Source: Marinomonas pollencensis
GTDB lineage: Bacteria; Pseudomonadota; Gammaproteobacteria; Pseudomonadales; Marinomonadaceae
Assembly (NCBI RefSeq): GCF_003387375.1
Contig: NZ_QUNG01000010.1
Span: 62,001 to 126,000 of the forward strand
DNA length: 64,000 nt
Reading direction: 5' to 3'
The notes under the pieces were generated by a model. That model was not told the DNA's origin. It did no database searches and was given only the letters and a program-made list of their open reading frames with translations. Every line of letters starts with the position of its first letter. Positions within the stretch are counted from its first letter, which is position 1. Positions 18,496 to 27,342 of this stretch are shown in pieces. The translations under genes and the position numbers were made by a program.

Positions 18496-19330
18496 GACGT
18501 GGATCCATTTTATCTCTTAGCCCATCTCCGAGCAGGTTAAAAGCAAGACTGGCTAACAAGATGGCTACGCCCGGCACCGCTGCCACCCACCATTGATCAA
18601 AGATCACGCGGCTTCCACTGGCAACCATAGAGCCCCATTCGGCAGCGGGAGGTTGAATCCCCATGCCTAAGAAGCCCAAGCCTGCTGCAGACAAAATAAT
18701 GCCCCCTAGATTTAGCGCTGCACGGACAATCGCACTGGGTAAAATCAACGGCAAGATATGACCAAATATTAAGCGCCACCCACTAACCCCTTGCATTTTT
18801 GCCGCCGTCAGATAATCACTGCGGCGAATAGACAAGGTTTCTGTTCGCGCCTGACGCGCAAAAGATGGCCAGCTAGTAAAAGCCAATGCCAGTGCCCCAT
18901 TCATTAAACCTGGCCCTAAAATAGACACTAAGGCTAGGGCAATAACCAAGCTTGGTAAGGACATTACAATGTCAGTTAAACGCATTAAAATACGCTCAAC
19001 CCAGCCACCAAAATAGCCAGCACAAATACCCACAGTTAAGCCAATCGGCACCGTTAATAAAATCACCAGACTGACCAACAGCAAGGTAGGACGGGCACCA
19101 TGTAAAACCCGTGAAAAAAGGTCTCGACCAAAACGGTCGGTTCCAAACCAATGTTGTGCATTGGGCGCTAGCAAGCGATCTTGAATATTTTGTACATTGG
19201 GATCAAAAGTCGATATGTATGGCGCAAGCAATGCCAATACCACCAACAAAACGACCAAGAGTAAGCCGATATTAAAGGTGTTAAATAGCTGCCTTAACGG
19301 CAACCCGCGCCAGGTTTGTGAAATGATCAT
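18485..19330 (-). CDS. Dpp/Nik-type ABC transporter permease (C subunit)
   Basis: About 281 residues with six predicted membrane segments. An N-terminal helix is followed by the DppC-family AQHWFGTDRFGRDLFSRVLHGAR block and, in the coupling loop, SDYLTAAKMQGVSGWRLIFGHILP, the EAA-type motif contacting the ATPases. GFLGMGIQPPAAEWGSMV is also characteristic. The ATG at 19330 forms an ATGA overlap with the B-subunit stop, which decides the start over the upstream ATG at 19351. Confidence 0.9.
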   Translation of the reverse strand: MIISQTWRGLPLRQLFNTFNIGLLLVVLLVVLALLAPYISTFDPNVQNIQDRLLAPNAQHWFGTDRFGRDLFSRVLHGARPTLLLVSLVILLTVPIGLTVGICAGYFGGWVERILMRLTDIVMSLPSLVIALALVSILGPGLMNGALALAFTSWPSFARQARTETLSIRRSDYLTAAKMQGVSGWRLIFGHILPLILPSAIVRAALNLGGIILSAAGLGFLGMGIQPPAAEWGSMVASGSRVIFDQWWVAAVPGVAILLASLAFNLLGDGLRDKMDPRHDK

Positions 19331-20382
19331 CGTGTTCTTGGGTCCACCCATTTAGTCAATATATCGGCCAGTGCATTGAGCAGTACAAAACAGGTGCCAA
19401 TTAACAGCGTGGCACCCAGTACCGCCGCGGTATCTGAAGCGAACAAGGCACTGGTTAAGTAACGTCCTAAACCTGGCCAAGCAAATACGGTTTCAGTTAA
19501 CACCGCGCCTTCTAATAATCCGGTGTAAGACAAGGCTAAAATGGTGATCAAGGTGCCTAGTACATTAGGAAAAACATGCACCAACAAGATGCGCAAACGA
19601 CTGGCACCTTTGGCTTGTGCCAATATCACATATTCTTTGTTGCTTTCTTCTAACATCACAGCCCGAAGCAATCGAGTGATAGACGCCATTGATAACAGTG
19701 CCAATACAGCGACCGGTAGCCATAAATGAGCAATAGCATTTTTAACAATGTTTATGTCACCGCTGCGAAACGCATCCAGTAGCACAAAACCACTATTTTG
19801 CGTCATCGTATAGGTGTAAATATCATCCAGTCGTCCAGGGCCTGCTGACCAATGCAGGGTCGCATAGAAGAGCAATAACCCCAGTAGCCCGAGCCAAAAA
19901 ACGGGCACGGAATAACCTAATAAAGAAATAAAACGAGCAAAGTGATCTAACCAACTGCCTGGCTTATACACAGCTAAAGTAGCGAACAATATGCCAAAAA
20001 AGGCGCCAAACAACATAGCGCAAGTCGCCAATTCTATGGTGGCAGGAAAAGTCCGCATTAGATCGTCAAGCACCGGCTGCTGGCTTAACTGAGATGTGCC
20101 TAAATCCCCCTGACTCAAGCGCCCTAAATAGTGCAAAAACTGCATTGGTAAGGGGTTATCTAAGCCTAATTCATGGCGTGCTTGTTGATAGCTTTCTTCA
20201 CTGGCGTGATCCCCCACCAGCTGTAGGGCAGGGTCGATTGGTGCAGCGCGAGACAGTAAAAAGGTAAATACCAATAAACCTAATAAGGTCAGCGCCAAGG
20301 AAATAAGGCCGCTCGCCAAATATTGGCTGCGGCCTATCCAAAGCCGACGCATCACGCCGGCTGGTTTCTCATTATCATGCAT
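19327..20382 (-). CDS. Dpp/Nik-type ABC transporter permease (B subunit)
   Basis: A 351-residue inner-membrane subunit with the DppB/NikB layout: first helix near LALTLLGLLVFTFLLSRAAP, the periplasmic DPALQLVGDHASEES region, membrane core, and coupling loop EYVILAQAKGASRLRILLVHVFPN. A segment around residues 175-215 is longer and more polar than in many DppB proteins. The ATG overlaps the stop of the substrate-binding protein gene (TAATG), showing tight translational coupling. It pairs with the C subunit to form the channel. Confidence 0.9.
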   Translation of the reverse strand: MHDNEKPAGVMRRLWIGRSQYLASGLISLALTLLGLLVFTFLLSRAAPIDPALQLVGDHASEESYQQARHELGLDNPLPMQFLHYLGRLSQGDLGTSQLSQQPVLDDLMRTFPATIELATCAMLFGAFFGILFATLAVYKPGSWLDHFARFISLLGYSVPVFWLGLLGLLLFYATLHWSAGPGRLDDIYTYTMTQNSGFVLLDAFRSGDINIVKNAIAHLWLPVAVLALLSMASITRLLRAVMLEESNKEYVILAQAKGASRLRILLVHVFPNVLGTLITILALSYTGLLEGAVLTETVFAWPGLGRYLTSALFASDTAAVLGATLLIGTCFVLLNALADILTKWVDPRTR

Positions 20383-21947
20383 TATTTAGAAACGTTTTTA
20401 TAATAAACCATGTCTGGCGTAATACCTTGGACATAACCTTTTAGATTATCTCGAATGGCAACCAATTTTTTATTCTGTAGACCAATGACCACTGGTGAAC
20501 TTTCACGCACACGACGTTGCAGCTCTTGGTACATTTCAGTTCGTTTTGCTGGGTCTGTTTCGGCCCGTGCAGCGATGGTCATTTTACTGAGCTCTGGAAT
20601 CTGCCAGTTGGCACGCCAAGCAAGTGTTTTCGAACCATTTTCAGGGTTATAAGCAAACGAAGACGCATTGGTATTTGGGTCAAAATAGTCAGGCCCCCAA
20701 GACGATACGTTGGCTTCATAGTTATGCTCTTTCACCTGACTAGACACTTGGCTGCTAATGCCTGGAGTCAGCTCCACTCGAATACCGGCTTTAGCAAAGC
20801 TGGCTTGCAGTGCCTGAGCAACATCAAGATATGGCGGTTGATTAGATACCACAAGTTTGAAATGTGGGTCTTTGATTCCTGCCTCTTTTAAGATCTGTTT
20901 CGCTTTTTGTGGATCATAATGATAAGGCTGATCGCTCAATGCGCCACTAAACCCTTGCGGAAGGAAGGATTGTTGAACCTGAAATTGACCACGCATCAGG
21001 TCAACGGCAATGCCTTTATAATCAAATGCCCAGTGTGCTGCTTCCCAAAATTTTGGATTACCCAAATCTGGGTTATTTTTGGCTTTGGTATTAAACATGA
21101 TGTAATACAGTGACGCATAAGGCAGCGCTAGAGCTTTGACACCAGGCTTTCCTTGCAATGACTCGAATTGATCTGAGCCTAGGTTACGCGCAATGTCCGC
21201 GTCACCTTGTTCAATCAGTAACTGGCGTGTCGCCGCATCCGGTACATTTTTCATCAATACCATTTTCATTTTAGGCCCGCCACCTGGGGCCGTTGTATTT
21301 TCAGTTAATACCAGGGCTTCATGGGGCGTGTATTTCATAATTTTAAATGGCCCACTACCAGCCGAGTGGCTATTTAGCCACGCATGGCCATAATCACCAT
21401 TGATGGCGTGCGTTGCGACAGTTTTTTGGTCAATGATGGAGGCTGCAGGAGCGGACAAAAGACTCAAAACAAAGGCAGAGCCAACGTTAACGTCCCATGT
21501 TATTTTCACTTTATTGTCGCCTACTTTTTGTAGGTGACTGTCTACATTGTCTTTATTCCAACCTAATTGAGTCAAAATAAACGATGGTGCTAAATTCAGC
21601 TTCACTACGCGGCCTAAAGAGAAAATAACATCTTCAGGTCGAATCGGGTTGCCACTTGCAAACTGGGCATTATCCTGCAAGGTTACAGTCAAACTATGAG
21701 GTGTCGATTCCCAACTGCTCGCTAACGTTGGCTTCAAATGTGTGGGATTTTCAGGGTCAGACTGAACCAAACGTTGATAAATATTGGTAAAGGTTTGTAC
21801 CGAGGTCAGCTCGAACCCTTGAGCAGGATCCAGACTGGTAATATCGTCAAGCGATTGAGCAACCACTAAAACATTTGGCGGAGTGGCTGCCATAGCCGCA
21901 ATACTCCCAGTTAGTAATATGCCAGTGGCAATCCATTTCTTAATCAT
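20382..21947 (-). CDS. Family 5 extracellular solute-binding protein (peptide/nickel type)
   Basis: A periplasmic binding protein of about 521 residues. The signal peptide MIKKWIATGILLTGSIAAMA is followed by SBP_bac_5 features: DDITSLDPAQGFELTSVQTF, SWESTPHSLTVTLQDNAQFASG, the PEDVIFSLGRVVKL motif and YMFNTKAKNNP-like central strand. The ATG at 21947 follows AGGAAAACACCTG and starts the signal peptide; the upstream ATG at 21974 would spoil it. It is the first gene of a seven-gene operon. The family binds di/oligopeptides, nickel, heme or metallophores, so ligand is open. Confidence 0.9.
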   Translation of the reverse strand: MIKKWIATGILLTGSIAAMAATPPNVLVVAQSLDDITSLDPAQGFELTSVQTFTNIYQRLVQSDPENPTHLKPTLASSWESTPHSLTVTLQDNAQFASGNPIRPEDVIFSLGRVVKLNLAPSFILTQLGWNKDNVDSHLQKVGDNKVKITWDVNVGSAFVLSLLSAPAASIIDQKTVATHAINGDYGHAWLNSHSAGSGPFKIMKYTPHEALVLTENTTAPGGGPKMKMVLMKNVPDAATRQLLIEQGDADIARNLGSDQFESLQGKPGVKALALPYASLYYIMFNTKAKNNPDLGNPKFWEAAHWAFDYKGIAVDLMRGQFQVQQSFLPQGFSGALSDQPYHYDPQKAKQILKEAGIKDPHFKLVVSNQPPYLDVAQALQASFAKAGIRVELTPGISSQVSSQVKEHNYEANVSSWGPDYFDPNTNASSFAYNPENGSKTLAWRANWQIPELSKMTIAARAETDPAKRTEMYQELQRRVRESSPVVIGLQNKKLVAIRDNLKGYVQGITPDMVYYKNVSK

Positions 21948-22101
21948 CAGGTGTTTTCCTAGCGAAATCATCAATTTTGTTGCATTTTAAGTGAGCTTAC
22001 CGATAGGCGGAAGTGAGTTAAAGCAATAGGCTTTTTATCTTCACATTTGAACCAGCTTGATGAAATTGCTTGTTCAAACTGGGACGTAAACAAGGCTAGT
22101 C

Positions 22102-23145
22102 TCAGCCTTGTGCCAATTGCTTGGTTAGGGCATACGCGGAGATAGGTTTACAACCAGAAGGGTTTTGACCACACCACAGTGAGGCAAAGTTGATTCCACC
22201 TGATTGAGCCTCTAATGCTTTTAATTGTGTCATTTCGATCGCAGCGTGAGGGAAGGCTGGCGCGAATGGCGACATATAGTGCAACTCTGTCATTGCTCGA
22301 TTCACCACAGAACGAGCGGGACGCCCGGTAAACACATTGGTTAATGCAGTATGTTGTGCGACCTCACTTTGCAGCACTTGTCGATGACCATGGCTAATCT
22401 GGGATTCATCACAAAGCAAATAGCTGGTTCCAACTTGAACCGCTGTGGCGCCTAAGGACAATAGTGCTTGTATGTCTCTGTGGTGCGCAATGCCCCCTGC
22501 AGCAATCACTGGTATCGTTACGGTTTGAGTCAGTTGTGAAACCAGAGACAACAACCCCATTTGAGTCGTTATGTCATCAGACAAAAACATACCTCGATGA
22601 CCGCCCGCTTCTACCCCTTGTGCAATAATGCCATCAACCCCTCTTGCTTCTAACCAGAGTGCTTCTTCTAGCGTGGTGGCAGAGGAGAGAATTTTACTGC
22701 CCCACGATTTTACTCGCTGGATTAATTCGGCATTCGGAAGACCAAAATGAAAACTAACGACGGGAGGTGAAAATGGCTCAATCGCGTCCGCAATGGCATG
22801 ACTAAAAGGAGCGCGATTAGCACTATTAGGCCTACTTTTAGGCGTCGCTCCATATTCGGCGAAATACGGTTTTAACAGCCTTTGCCAAGCTTCTTGTCGT
22901 GTATCATCATAGGCCGTCTCTTGATGACAAAAGAAATTCAAATTATAAGGTTTATCGGTCGCAGCTTGAATGCGTTTGATTTCGCTGACCATGTTATCAA
23001 TACTTAACATGGCACAAGGCAGTGACCCTAAGCCACCAGCGTTAGACACGGCAATCGCCATTTCACTGCCCTGGGCTCCTGCCATCGGCGCTTGAATAAT
23101 AGGGTATTCACAACCTAGTAGCTGCACTGCAAGTGTATTATTCAT
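22102..23145 (-). CDS. Nitronate monooxygenase (NMO / 2-nitropropane dioxygenase family)
   Basis: A 347-residue FMN-dependent TIM-barrel enzyme that oxidises alkyl nitronates such as propionate 3-nitronate. The start YPIIQAPMAGAQGSEMAIAVSNAGGLGSLPCAML, in parts, is the family hallmark, and AQGVEAGGHRGMF contains the catalytic-His region; IAAGGIAHHRDIQALLSLGA and AVQVGTSYLLCDES form the FMN phosphate site. Start ATG follows AAGGAGTAGCAAAG. It is monocistronic. Physiological role is likely detoxification. Confidence 0.9.
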   Translation of the reverse strand: MNNTLAVQLLGCEYPIIQAPMAGAQGSEMAIAVSNAGGLGSLPCAMLSIDNMVSEIKRIQAATDKPYNLNFFCHQETAYDDTRQEAWQRLLKPYFAEYGATPKSRPNSANRAPFSHAIADAIEPFSPPVVSFHFGLPNAELIQRVKSWGSKILSSATTLEEALWLEARGVDGIIAQGVEAGGHRGMFLSDDITTQMGLLSLVSQLTQTVTIPVIAAGGIAHHRDIQALLSLGATAVQVGTSYLLCDESQISHGHRQVLQSEVAQHTALTNVFTGRPARSVVNRAMTELHYMSPFAPAFPHAAIEMTQLKALEAQSGGINFASLWCGQNPSGCKPISAYALTKQLAQG

Positions 23146-23173
23146 CTTTGCTACTCCTTAAGCGAAACGAAAG

Positions 23174-24181
23174 TCATCTTACTTTCGGCAAATAACTTTG
23201 GATTGAACTGGGCAGCACTTGTAATAGTTTAGCGCGCATAAAATGCCATTTTGCCGACAAGAGTAATAACCCTCCGCCAATCAGCACGCCAGTAAGAGCA
23301 AAGCTATAGCCAATCCCACCATAGCTTTCAATAATGGCCGATACTGCATAGATCACATAAATTAACGAAGAAACCATAAAGGCTCGGCGGTCTACTGCTA
23401 TGGAGATGGACGTCATTAATAAGTATAAAAAGACCACAACCAGCATACTTAATATGCTTTCATTGCCGTTTAAAATCCCCAAATTCGAGAAAATAGGATG
23501 AATAATTAAAGGGGCTGAAAGTAGATGCAACCAAAACGCCACATCTGAGCGGCGAGTTATCCGCTTTGTATCAGACGCATCCCAGCACATTGCTAACACA
23601 AATGCCGTGATGCCACATAAGAAAAGCACGGTCATTAGCCCCTCTTGCGCGGCTGGGAAAATCACCAATAGCAAAGAAAGGAAAAACACAAAAAGGCTAC
23701 CGACTCCCATCGCAACGGTAATCGGCACTCTAAATCGACGCCAATGAAAATAAGCACACACAGTGGTGATCGCAGCGGCAATTAATGAAGACGCTTGTAC
23801 GCTAAAAGATGGAATCACTGAGCTAATTGAGAATGCACACCAAAAAACCCCTCCCATAAAAGAAAGCAACAAGGCAATCGCAGGCAACGCCATTTTTCGT
23901 TTGCGCACGAAAAGCTCTGCTAACCCCCAGGATAAAGCCGCAAAAACCAGCATAGCCAGCGTGTTACTTACTGGTCTAACAACCCAAACTGATGAAAACA
24001 ACAATAAGCTGCACGCAATCACCACGAAGATATCATTAAAACCACCGACTAAACGAAAGTTCTCTTCATCCTCAAAGCGGGTGTGTTTTTCTTCTGCTAA
24101 TAAAGATCGAAATTCAGTGACGGCAGCATCGGTAAATACGCCCTTCTTTACGGCATAATTTAAATCTTCATCCGTGTACAT
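23174..24181 (-). CDS. Polytopic membrane protein (DUF2157-like), function unknown
   Basis: About 335 residues with a short soluble N-terminal domain (MYTDEDLNYAVKKGVFTDAAVTEFRS), an acidic linker and about ten closely packed membrane segments. The N-terminal small domain followed by many helices resembles DUF2157 proteins, but I am not certain of the family. The ATG at 24181 with AAAGG upstream is chosen over 24232 because the DEDL domain begins there. It lies 28 bases before the NMO gene and could be cotranscribed with it. No catalytic motif is seen. Confidence 0.65.
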   Translation of the reverse strand: MYTDEDLNYAVKKGVFTDAAVTEFRSLLAEEKHTRFEDEENFRLVGGFNDIFVVIACSLLLFSSVWVVRPVSNTLAMLVFAALSWGLAELFVRKRKMALPAIALLLSFMGGVFWCAFSISSVIPSFSVQASSLIAAAITTVCAYFHWRRFRVPITVAMGVGSLFVFFLSLLLVIFPAAQEGLMTVLFLCGITAFVLAMCWDASDTKRITRRSDVAFWLHLLSAPLIIHPIFSNLGILNGNESILSMLVVVFLYLLMTSISIAVDRRAFMVSSLIYVIYAVSAIIESYGGIGYSFALTGVLIGGGLLLLSAKWHFMRAKLLQVLPSSIQSYLPKVR

Positions 24182-24294
24182 AAAGCGCTTGGCCTTTGTT
24201 ATGAGGTAGGCCACCATTATTGCGCTTTTCACTGCCTGTAAGAAGTGTTTTTACAAGTTGTATCTAGTAGAAAAAAAGAAGATATCGGAAAGGA

Positions 24295-24334
24295 GTGTAA
24301 AGAACAGAAGTTAAGTTGATTCTGTTCTTTACAC
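24295..24334 (-). terminator. Hairpin terminator after the kinase-like gene
   Basis: A 15-bp perfect inverted repeat, GTGTAAAGAACAGAA and its complement (24295-24309 and 24320-24334), with a 10-base loop, starts 10 bases after the stop of the kinase-like gene. Few T residues follow, but the stem length supports a terminator. Confidence 0.6.
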
Positions 24335-24343
24335 TTAGGGATT

Positions 24344-25093
24344 CTAAAGCCGATCAGACAAATTTCGAATCAGTTCTGCGCCAGGCAACTGACTGGCTAG
24401 ACCACAAAGCCAAACATAGGATCTGTGTAATGGGTAACCGCGAAAGATCCAACGTTTTCTAAGTTGATTAAAGTTTTTGAAAAACGCCTCTTTATGACCT
24501 GTTACAGGTTGATCACAAACGGAATTCCAACCTTTGTAAACACCCGATAAGTCAGCACCACGCATGTAGCGTTGTAACCAATTTGGAAAGCGAGAGAAAG
24601 TCATCGAAGACTGAAAATCAATAAAATAGGGTTTACCGTCTTTTCCTAAAATCACATTACCTAGGTTACGTAAATCTAAATGAACTAAACCACGGCGGTG
24701 CATTTCAGAGACCATGTGTTCCAGTTGATTAAAGAAGGCTTTCGGCACAGTTTCGCCTTTTTTACTCAAGGTGCGTAATGGCACACCTTCAATGAAAGCA
24801 TAGGCAATACCAATCGAAGATAAGCGATGAAACTCATCACTCACACCATCCATACCTTGTAAGCGTGCTAACGCTTTATACTCTTGATTAATAAACAAAC
24901 GCGCAAATGTTTTGCGAACAAGCCAAGGGCTGTGCTGAAAATCTTTGATCACTAGATCTGTTTCGTCATCTTTATAACGGTACACAATGGCATTGGCAAA
25001 GCGCCCTTTGTGGAGGACGGTTAAATTGTCCGTGTGAAAGTCACGACCTGGAAAACATTCACCTAATTGTGAAATCAGTATTTGCTCGTTCAT
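24344..25093 (-). CDS. Small protein-kinase-like (RIO/lipopolysaccharide-kinase superfamily) protein
   Basis: A 249-residue kinase-fold protein. The glycine-loop region LHKGRFANAIVYRY, the ATP-contacting lysine in DLVIKDFQ, the catalytic loop HLDLRNLGNVIL (HxDxxxxN) and the metal-binding YFIDFQ are present, the last replacing DFG with DFQ. The set is like bacterial RIO1-like or Kdo/heptose kinases rather than classical Ser/Thr kinases. No membrane segment. The substrate is unknown; in related loci such proteins phosphorylate lipopolysaccharide sugars or act as RIO kinases. It is monocistronic with a weak ribosome-binding site. Confidence 0.75.
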   Translation of the reverse strand: MNEQILISQLGECFPGRDFHTDNLTVLHKGRFANAIVYRYKDDETDLVIKDFQHSPWLVRKTFARLFINQEYKALARLQGMDGVSDEFHRLSSIGIAYAFIEGVPLRTLSKKGETVPKAFFNQLEHMVSEMHRRGLVHLDLRNLGNVILGKDGKPYFIDFQSSMTFSRFPNWLQRYMRGADLSGVYKGWNSVCDQPVTGHKEAFFKNFNQLRKRWIFRGYPLHRSYVWLCGLASQLPGAELIRNLSDRL

Positions 25094-25173
25094 TGTCTAA
25101 ATCTACGTAAGTAATTGCCTAGACAACAATGTTAACAAACGTAAATGAGACTAAGTAGGCAGCAAGGTGAGAG

Positions 25174-25656
25174 TTACCCTTTGTTACTGATTTCTTTCAA
25201 ATTGTTCAAAAACCTTAGCAGAAGCGTGCTTAATTGATCTCTCTCTTGATAAGAAAAACCGCCCAACGCTTTCTCAAACACATCATTTACCTTAGGCCTA
25301 ATATTAGGCAGCAGTGCATTCCCCTTGGCGCTTAAACTCAAATACATTGAGCGCTTGTCCGTTGCAGACGGACTTTTATCCAACAAGCCCTTCCCCTCAA
25401 GACGAGACAGTAATCGGCTCATTGCGCCTCGATCATAATCCATTTCGGCAGATAAATTCGCAAGGGTAGTTCGACCATTGTAGGCCAAAATCATGACCAC
25501 ACGATATTGGGCAGCGGTTAACCCTAATGTGGCAAGCGCGGCATCTATTGAAGCAACAACGTCCGCTTTGGCCGCTGAAATCAATAATCCGAAATCCGCT
25601 ACTGCTTGTCGCTTTTCTGGCAGATTATGTCGTAACTCAAATGGCCTCAATCTCAT
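25174..25656 (-). CDS. MarR family transcriptional regulator
   Basis: A 160-residue winged-helix regulator. The recognition region AALATLGLTAAQYRVVMILAYNGR, TLANLSAEMDYDRGAMSRLLSRLEGKGLL and the wing KSPSATDKRSMYLSLSAKG are canonical MarR. Such dimers usually repress efflux or detoxification genes and release DNA on binding small phenolics; no adjacent target gene is obvious here. The ATG at 25656 lies directly against AGGA, so a TTG at 25650 with better spacing could be the true start. Confidence 0.88.
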   Translation of the reverse strand: MRLRPFELRHNLPEKRQAVADFGLLISAAKADVVASIDAALATLGLTAAQYRVVMILAYNGRTTLANLSAEMDYDRGAMSRLLSRLEGKGLLDKSPSATDKRSMYLSLSAKGNALLPNIRPKVNDVFEKALGGFSYQERDQLSTLLLRFLNNLKEISNKG

Positions 25657-25913
25657 TCCTCACTATAACCTAATGCTTGTCTACGTGTGGCACTCCACAA
25701 ACTTGATAAACATAGGGTAAACGACAGAAAGCGAAAAAAATGTTAACCCACACGCATCAGCAAAATAAGGACTCACAAAACACCACCTGGTGGCGGTGAT
25801 TAAAAAAACGGCTACATAAGATTACTGACAGTCAGCAAGAAGTTGGTTAAGATTGCATCAATCTATTTTATTGATGTACTAGAAAAGGCGACTCTCAGCC
25901 CAAGGTCAGATGT

Positions 25914-26171
25914 ATGCAAATCACCAATTCGCCATTTAACTATGCCCACACAGGACTTACCAATAGTCAGACTGGGCTAAATGAAGCAAGTCAAAAAGTG
26001 GCTGATGCGGCGACACAAACCACCAGCAGTGATCCATCCAACCGATCAGGCAGTCAAATTCAAGATGGTTTGATTCAGGCAAAAGAAAGCGAGCTAAATG
26101 CAAAAGCAAATGCTCGTGTAATCAACAGTGCAGACCAAGCTATTGGCTCATTAATTGATATTCGAGTTTGA
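25914..26171 (+). CDS. Small protein resembling flagellar rod/hook C-terminal motif
   Basis: An 85-residue polar protein with no signal peptide. The beginning MQITNSPFNYAHTGLTNSQTG and the ending NAKANARVINSADQAIGSLIDI resemble, in pattern, the amphipathic ends of flagellar axial proteins (FlgB/FlgC/FlgE, C-terminus with vI.tADellGsllDi). Small orphans of this pattern occur in many marine gammaproteobacteria. An AAGGTCAG ribosome-binding site precedes the ATG. It stands alone with no flagellar genes near. The relationship is judged by eye and the function is unknown. Confidence 0.6.
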   Translation: MQITNSPFNYAHTGLTNSQTGLNEASQKVADAATQTTSSDPSNRSGSQIQDGLIQAKESELNAKANARVINSADQAIGSLIDIRV

Positions 26172-26178
26172 CCGTCAG

Positions 26179-26517
26179 TTAGCCTGCCAACAAATCGGCC
26201 ATGTCTTCAGCCGCTAAAGGACGTACCACGCGAGCGATTTCTTTGCCCTCTTTTAAATATATTAACGTTGGCCAAAGTTTTACACCAAATACCCTTCCTA
26301 GCTTTTTCCCTTTGCCATCAAATACTTTGATATGGCATAAAGAACGAGCAGAGAGCTCAGCGGCAATCACTGGAGCACTGGCCTGACAATGCCCACACCA
26401 AGGAGCACCAAACTCAAGCACAGCATCAGCCGTTAATTGCTCAATTTCTTCTATGGTTGGGGCTTGCTCTGAATACTCAGGGTTAAATCCCTGTTTTGCC
26501 GCACACATCTCAGTCAT
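26179..26517 (-). CDS. Thioredoxin family protein
   Basis: A 112-residue thioredoxin-fold protein with the redox motif in LEFGAPWCGHCQASAP (WCGHC, like protein disulfide isomerase rather than the WCGPC of TrxA), and the cis-proline loop in KLWPTLIYLKEGKE. It probably reduces or exchanges disulfides in the cytoplasm, as no signal peptide is present. GTG at 26520 and ATG at 26517 are both possible; the ATG is better spaced from TAGGA. It lies 12 bases after the hemolysin III gene and is probably cotranscribed. Confidence 0.85.
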   Translation of the reverse strand: MTEMCAAKQGFNPEYSEQAPTIEEIEQLTADAVLEFGAPWCGHCQASAPVIAAELSARSLCHIKVFDGKGKKLGRVFGVKLWPTLIYLKEGKEIARVVRPLAAEDMADLLAG

Positions 26518-26529
26518 CACATAATCCTA

Positions 26530-27198
26530 TTAAACTGCGCCGTAAGCGCCATACCAAAGAATGGCAAAAAAGTGGCAAACTGTCCCTGATAAGACAAATA
26601 GGTGCCAAATCAGGTGTGCATAACGTACCCGCGAGTCAAGCGCATAGAACAACACGCCTAAGGTGTACAAAACACCACCTAACACCAGCAGTATCAGACC
26701 TTGGGGAGCCATAAGCTCGACTAATGGCTTGATCGCAATCACAATCAGCCAACCAAGCAGCACATACAAAACCGTCGACACAAAAGGATGTTTGGCTTTA
26801 CCAAAGGCCTTTAACAGCACCCCCACAGCAGCAAGTCCCCATACAGAAACTAAAATTGACCAGCCCCAAGCTCCTCTCAACACCCCGAGCATAAAGGGGG
26901 TATAGGTGCCAGCAATCAAAAAATACACGGCGGAATGATCCACCACTCGAAACAGGTTTTTAACCGATCCTGCGGGCGCAGCATGGTACAAGGTAGAAGA
27001 AAGGTACAATAAAATCATGGTTGCGGAAAAAATGCTGACGCCAACGACAAAGCTTGTGTCGGCATGATTAACCGCATTGATAATCAGAAACGGCGTCCCT
27101 ATTAATGCAGCTAACAAACCAATTCCATGACTGATACTGTTGGCGATTTCTTCGCCAAGCGATTGCTCTCTTTTGGCGGGAGCTAACACATCTTCCAT
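26530..27198 (-). CDS. Hemolysin III / PAQR family membrane protein (YqfA-like)
   Basis: A 222-residue seven-helix membrane protein. The family metal-binding residues are visible in SISHGIGLL, STLYHAAPAGSVKNLFRVVDHSAVYFLIAGTY (the H...D..H set) and the last-helix YAHLIWHLFVLSGTVCHFF. Members are related to adiponectin/progestin receptors (PAQR); E. coli YqfA is of unclear role and the hemolysin name is historical. A GGAGAGCACC ribosome-binding site precedes the ATG. First gene of a pair with the thioredoxin. Confidence 0.9.
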   Translation of the reverse strand: MEDVLAPAKREQSLGEEIANSISHGIGLLAALIGTPFLIINAVNHADTSFVVGVSIFSATMILLYLSSTLYHAAPAGSVKNLFRVVDHSAVYFLIAGTYTPFMLGVLRGAWGWSILVSVWGLAAVGVLLKAFGKAKHPFVSTVLYVLLGWLIVIAIKPLVELMAPQGLILLVLGGVLYTLGVLFYALDSRVRYAHLIWHLFVLSGTVCHFFAILWYGAYGAV

Positions 27199-27261
27199 TG
27201 GTGCTCTCCATCGATCTCTAAACCCTTTTTTGGGTTTGCTCTTAATAAACAGACTATTCAG

Positions 27262-27290
27262 ATTAAGGCTTAGTCTTGCTAAGCCTTAAT
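27262..27290 (-). terminator. Hairpin after the pterin dehydratase gene
   Basis: A perfect 12-bp stem, ATTAAGGCTTAG with its complement (27262-27273 and 27279-27290, loop TCTTG), lies about 50 bases after the phhB-like gene on the minus strand. The T-run is weak. Confidence 0.5.
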
Positions 27291-27342
27291 CACGCTCCAT
27301 TATTAAGATAATGTATTGCACTTTTAATAATAGATTGTCTTT

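Noticed and set aside
25775..25801. Dyad-like sequence CACCACCTGGTGGCGGTG
   Set aside because: Imperfect pairing and no gene in the right orientation and spacing; no function could be supported.
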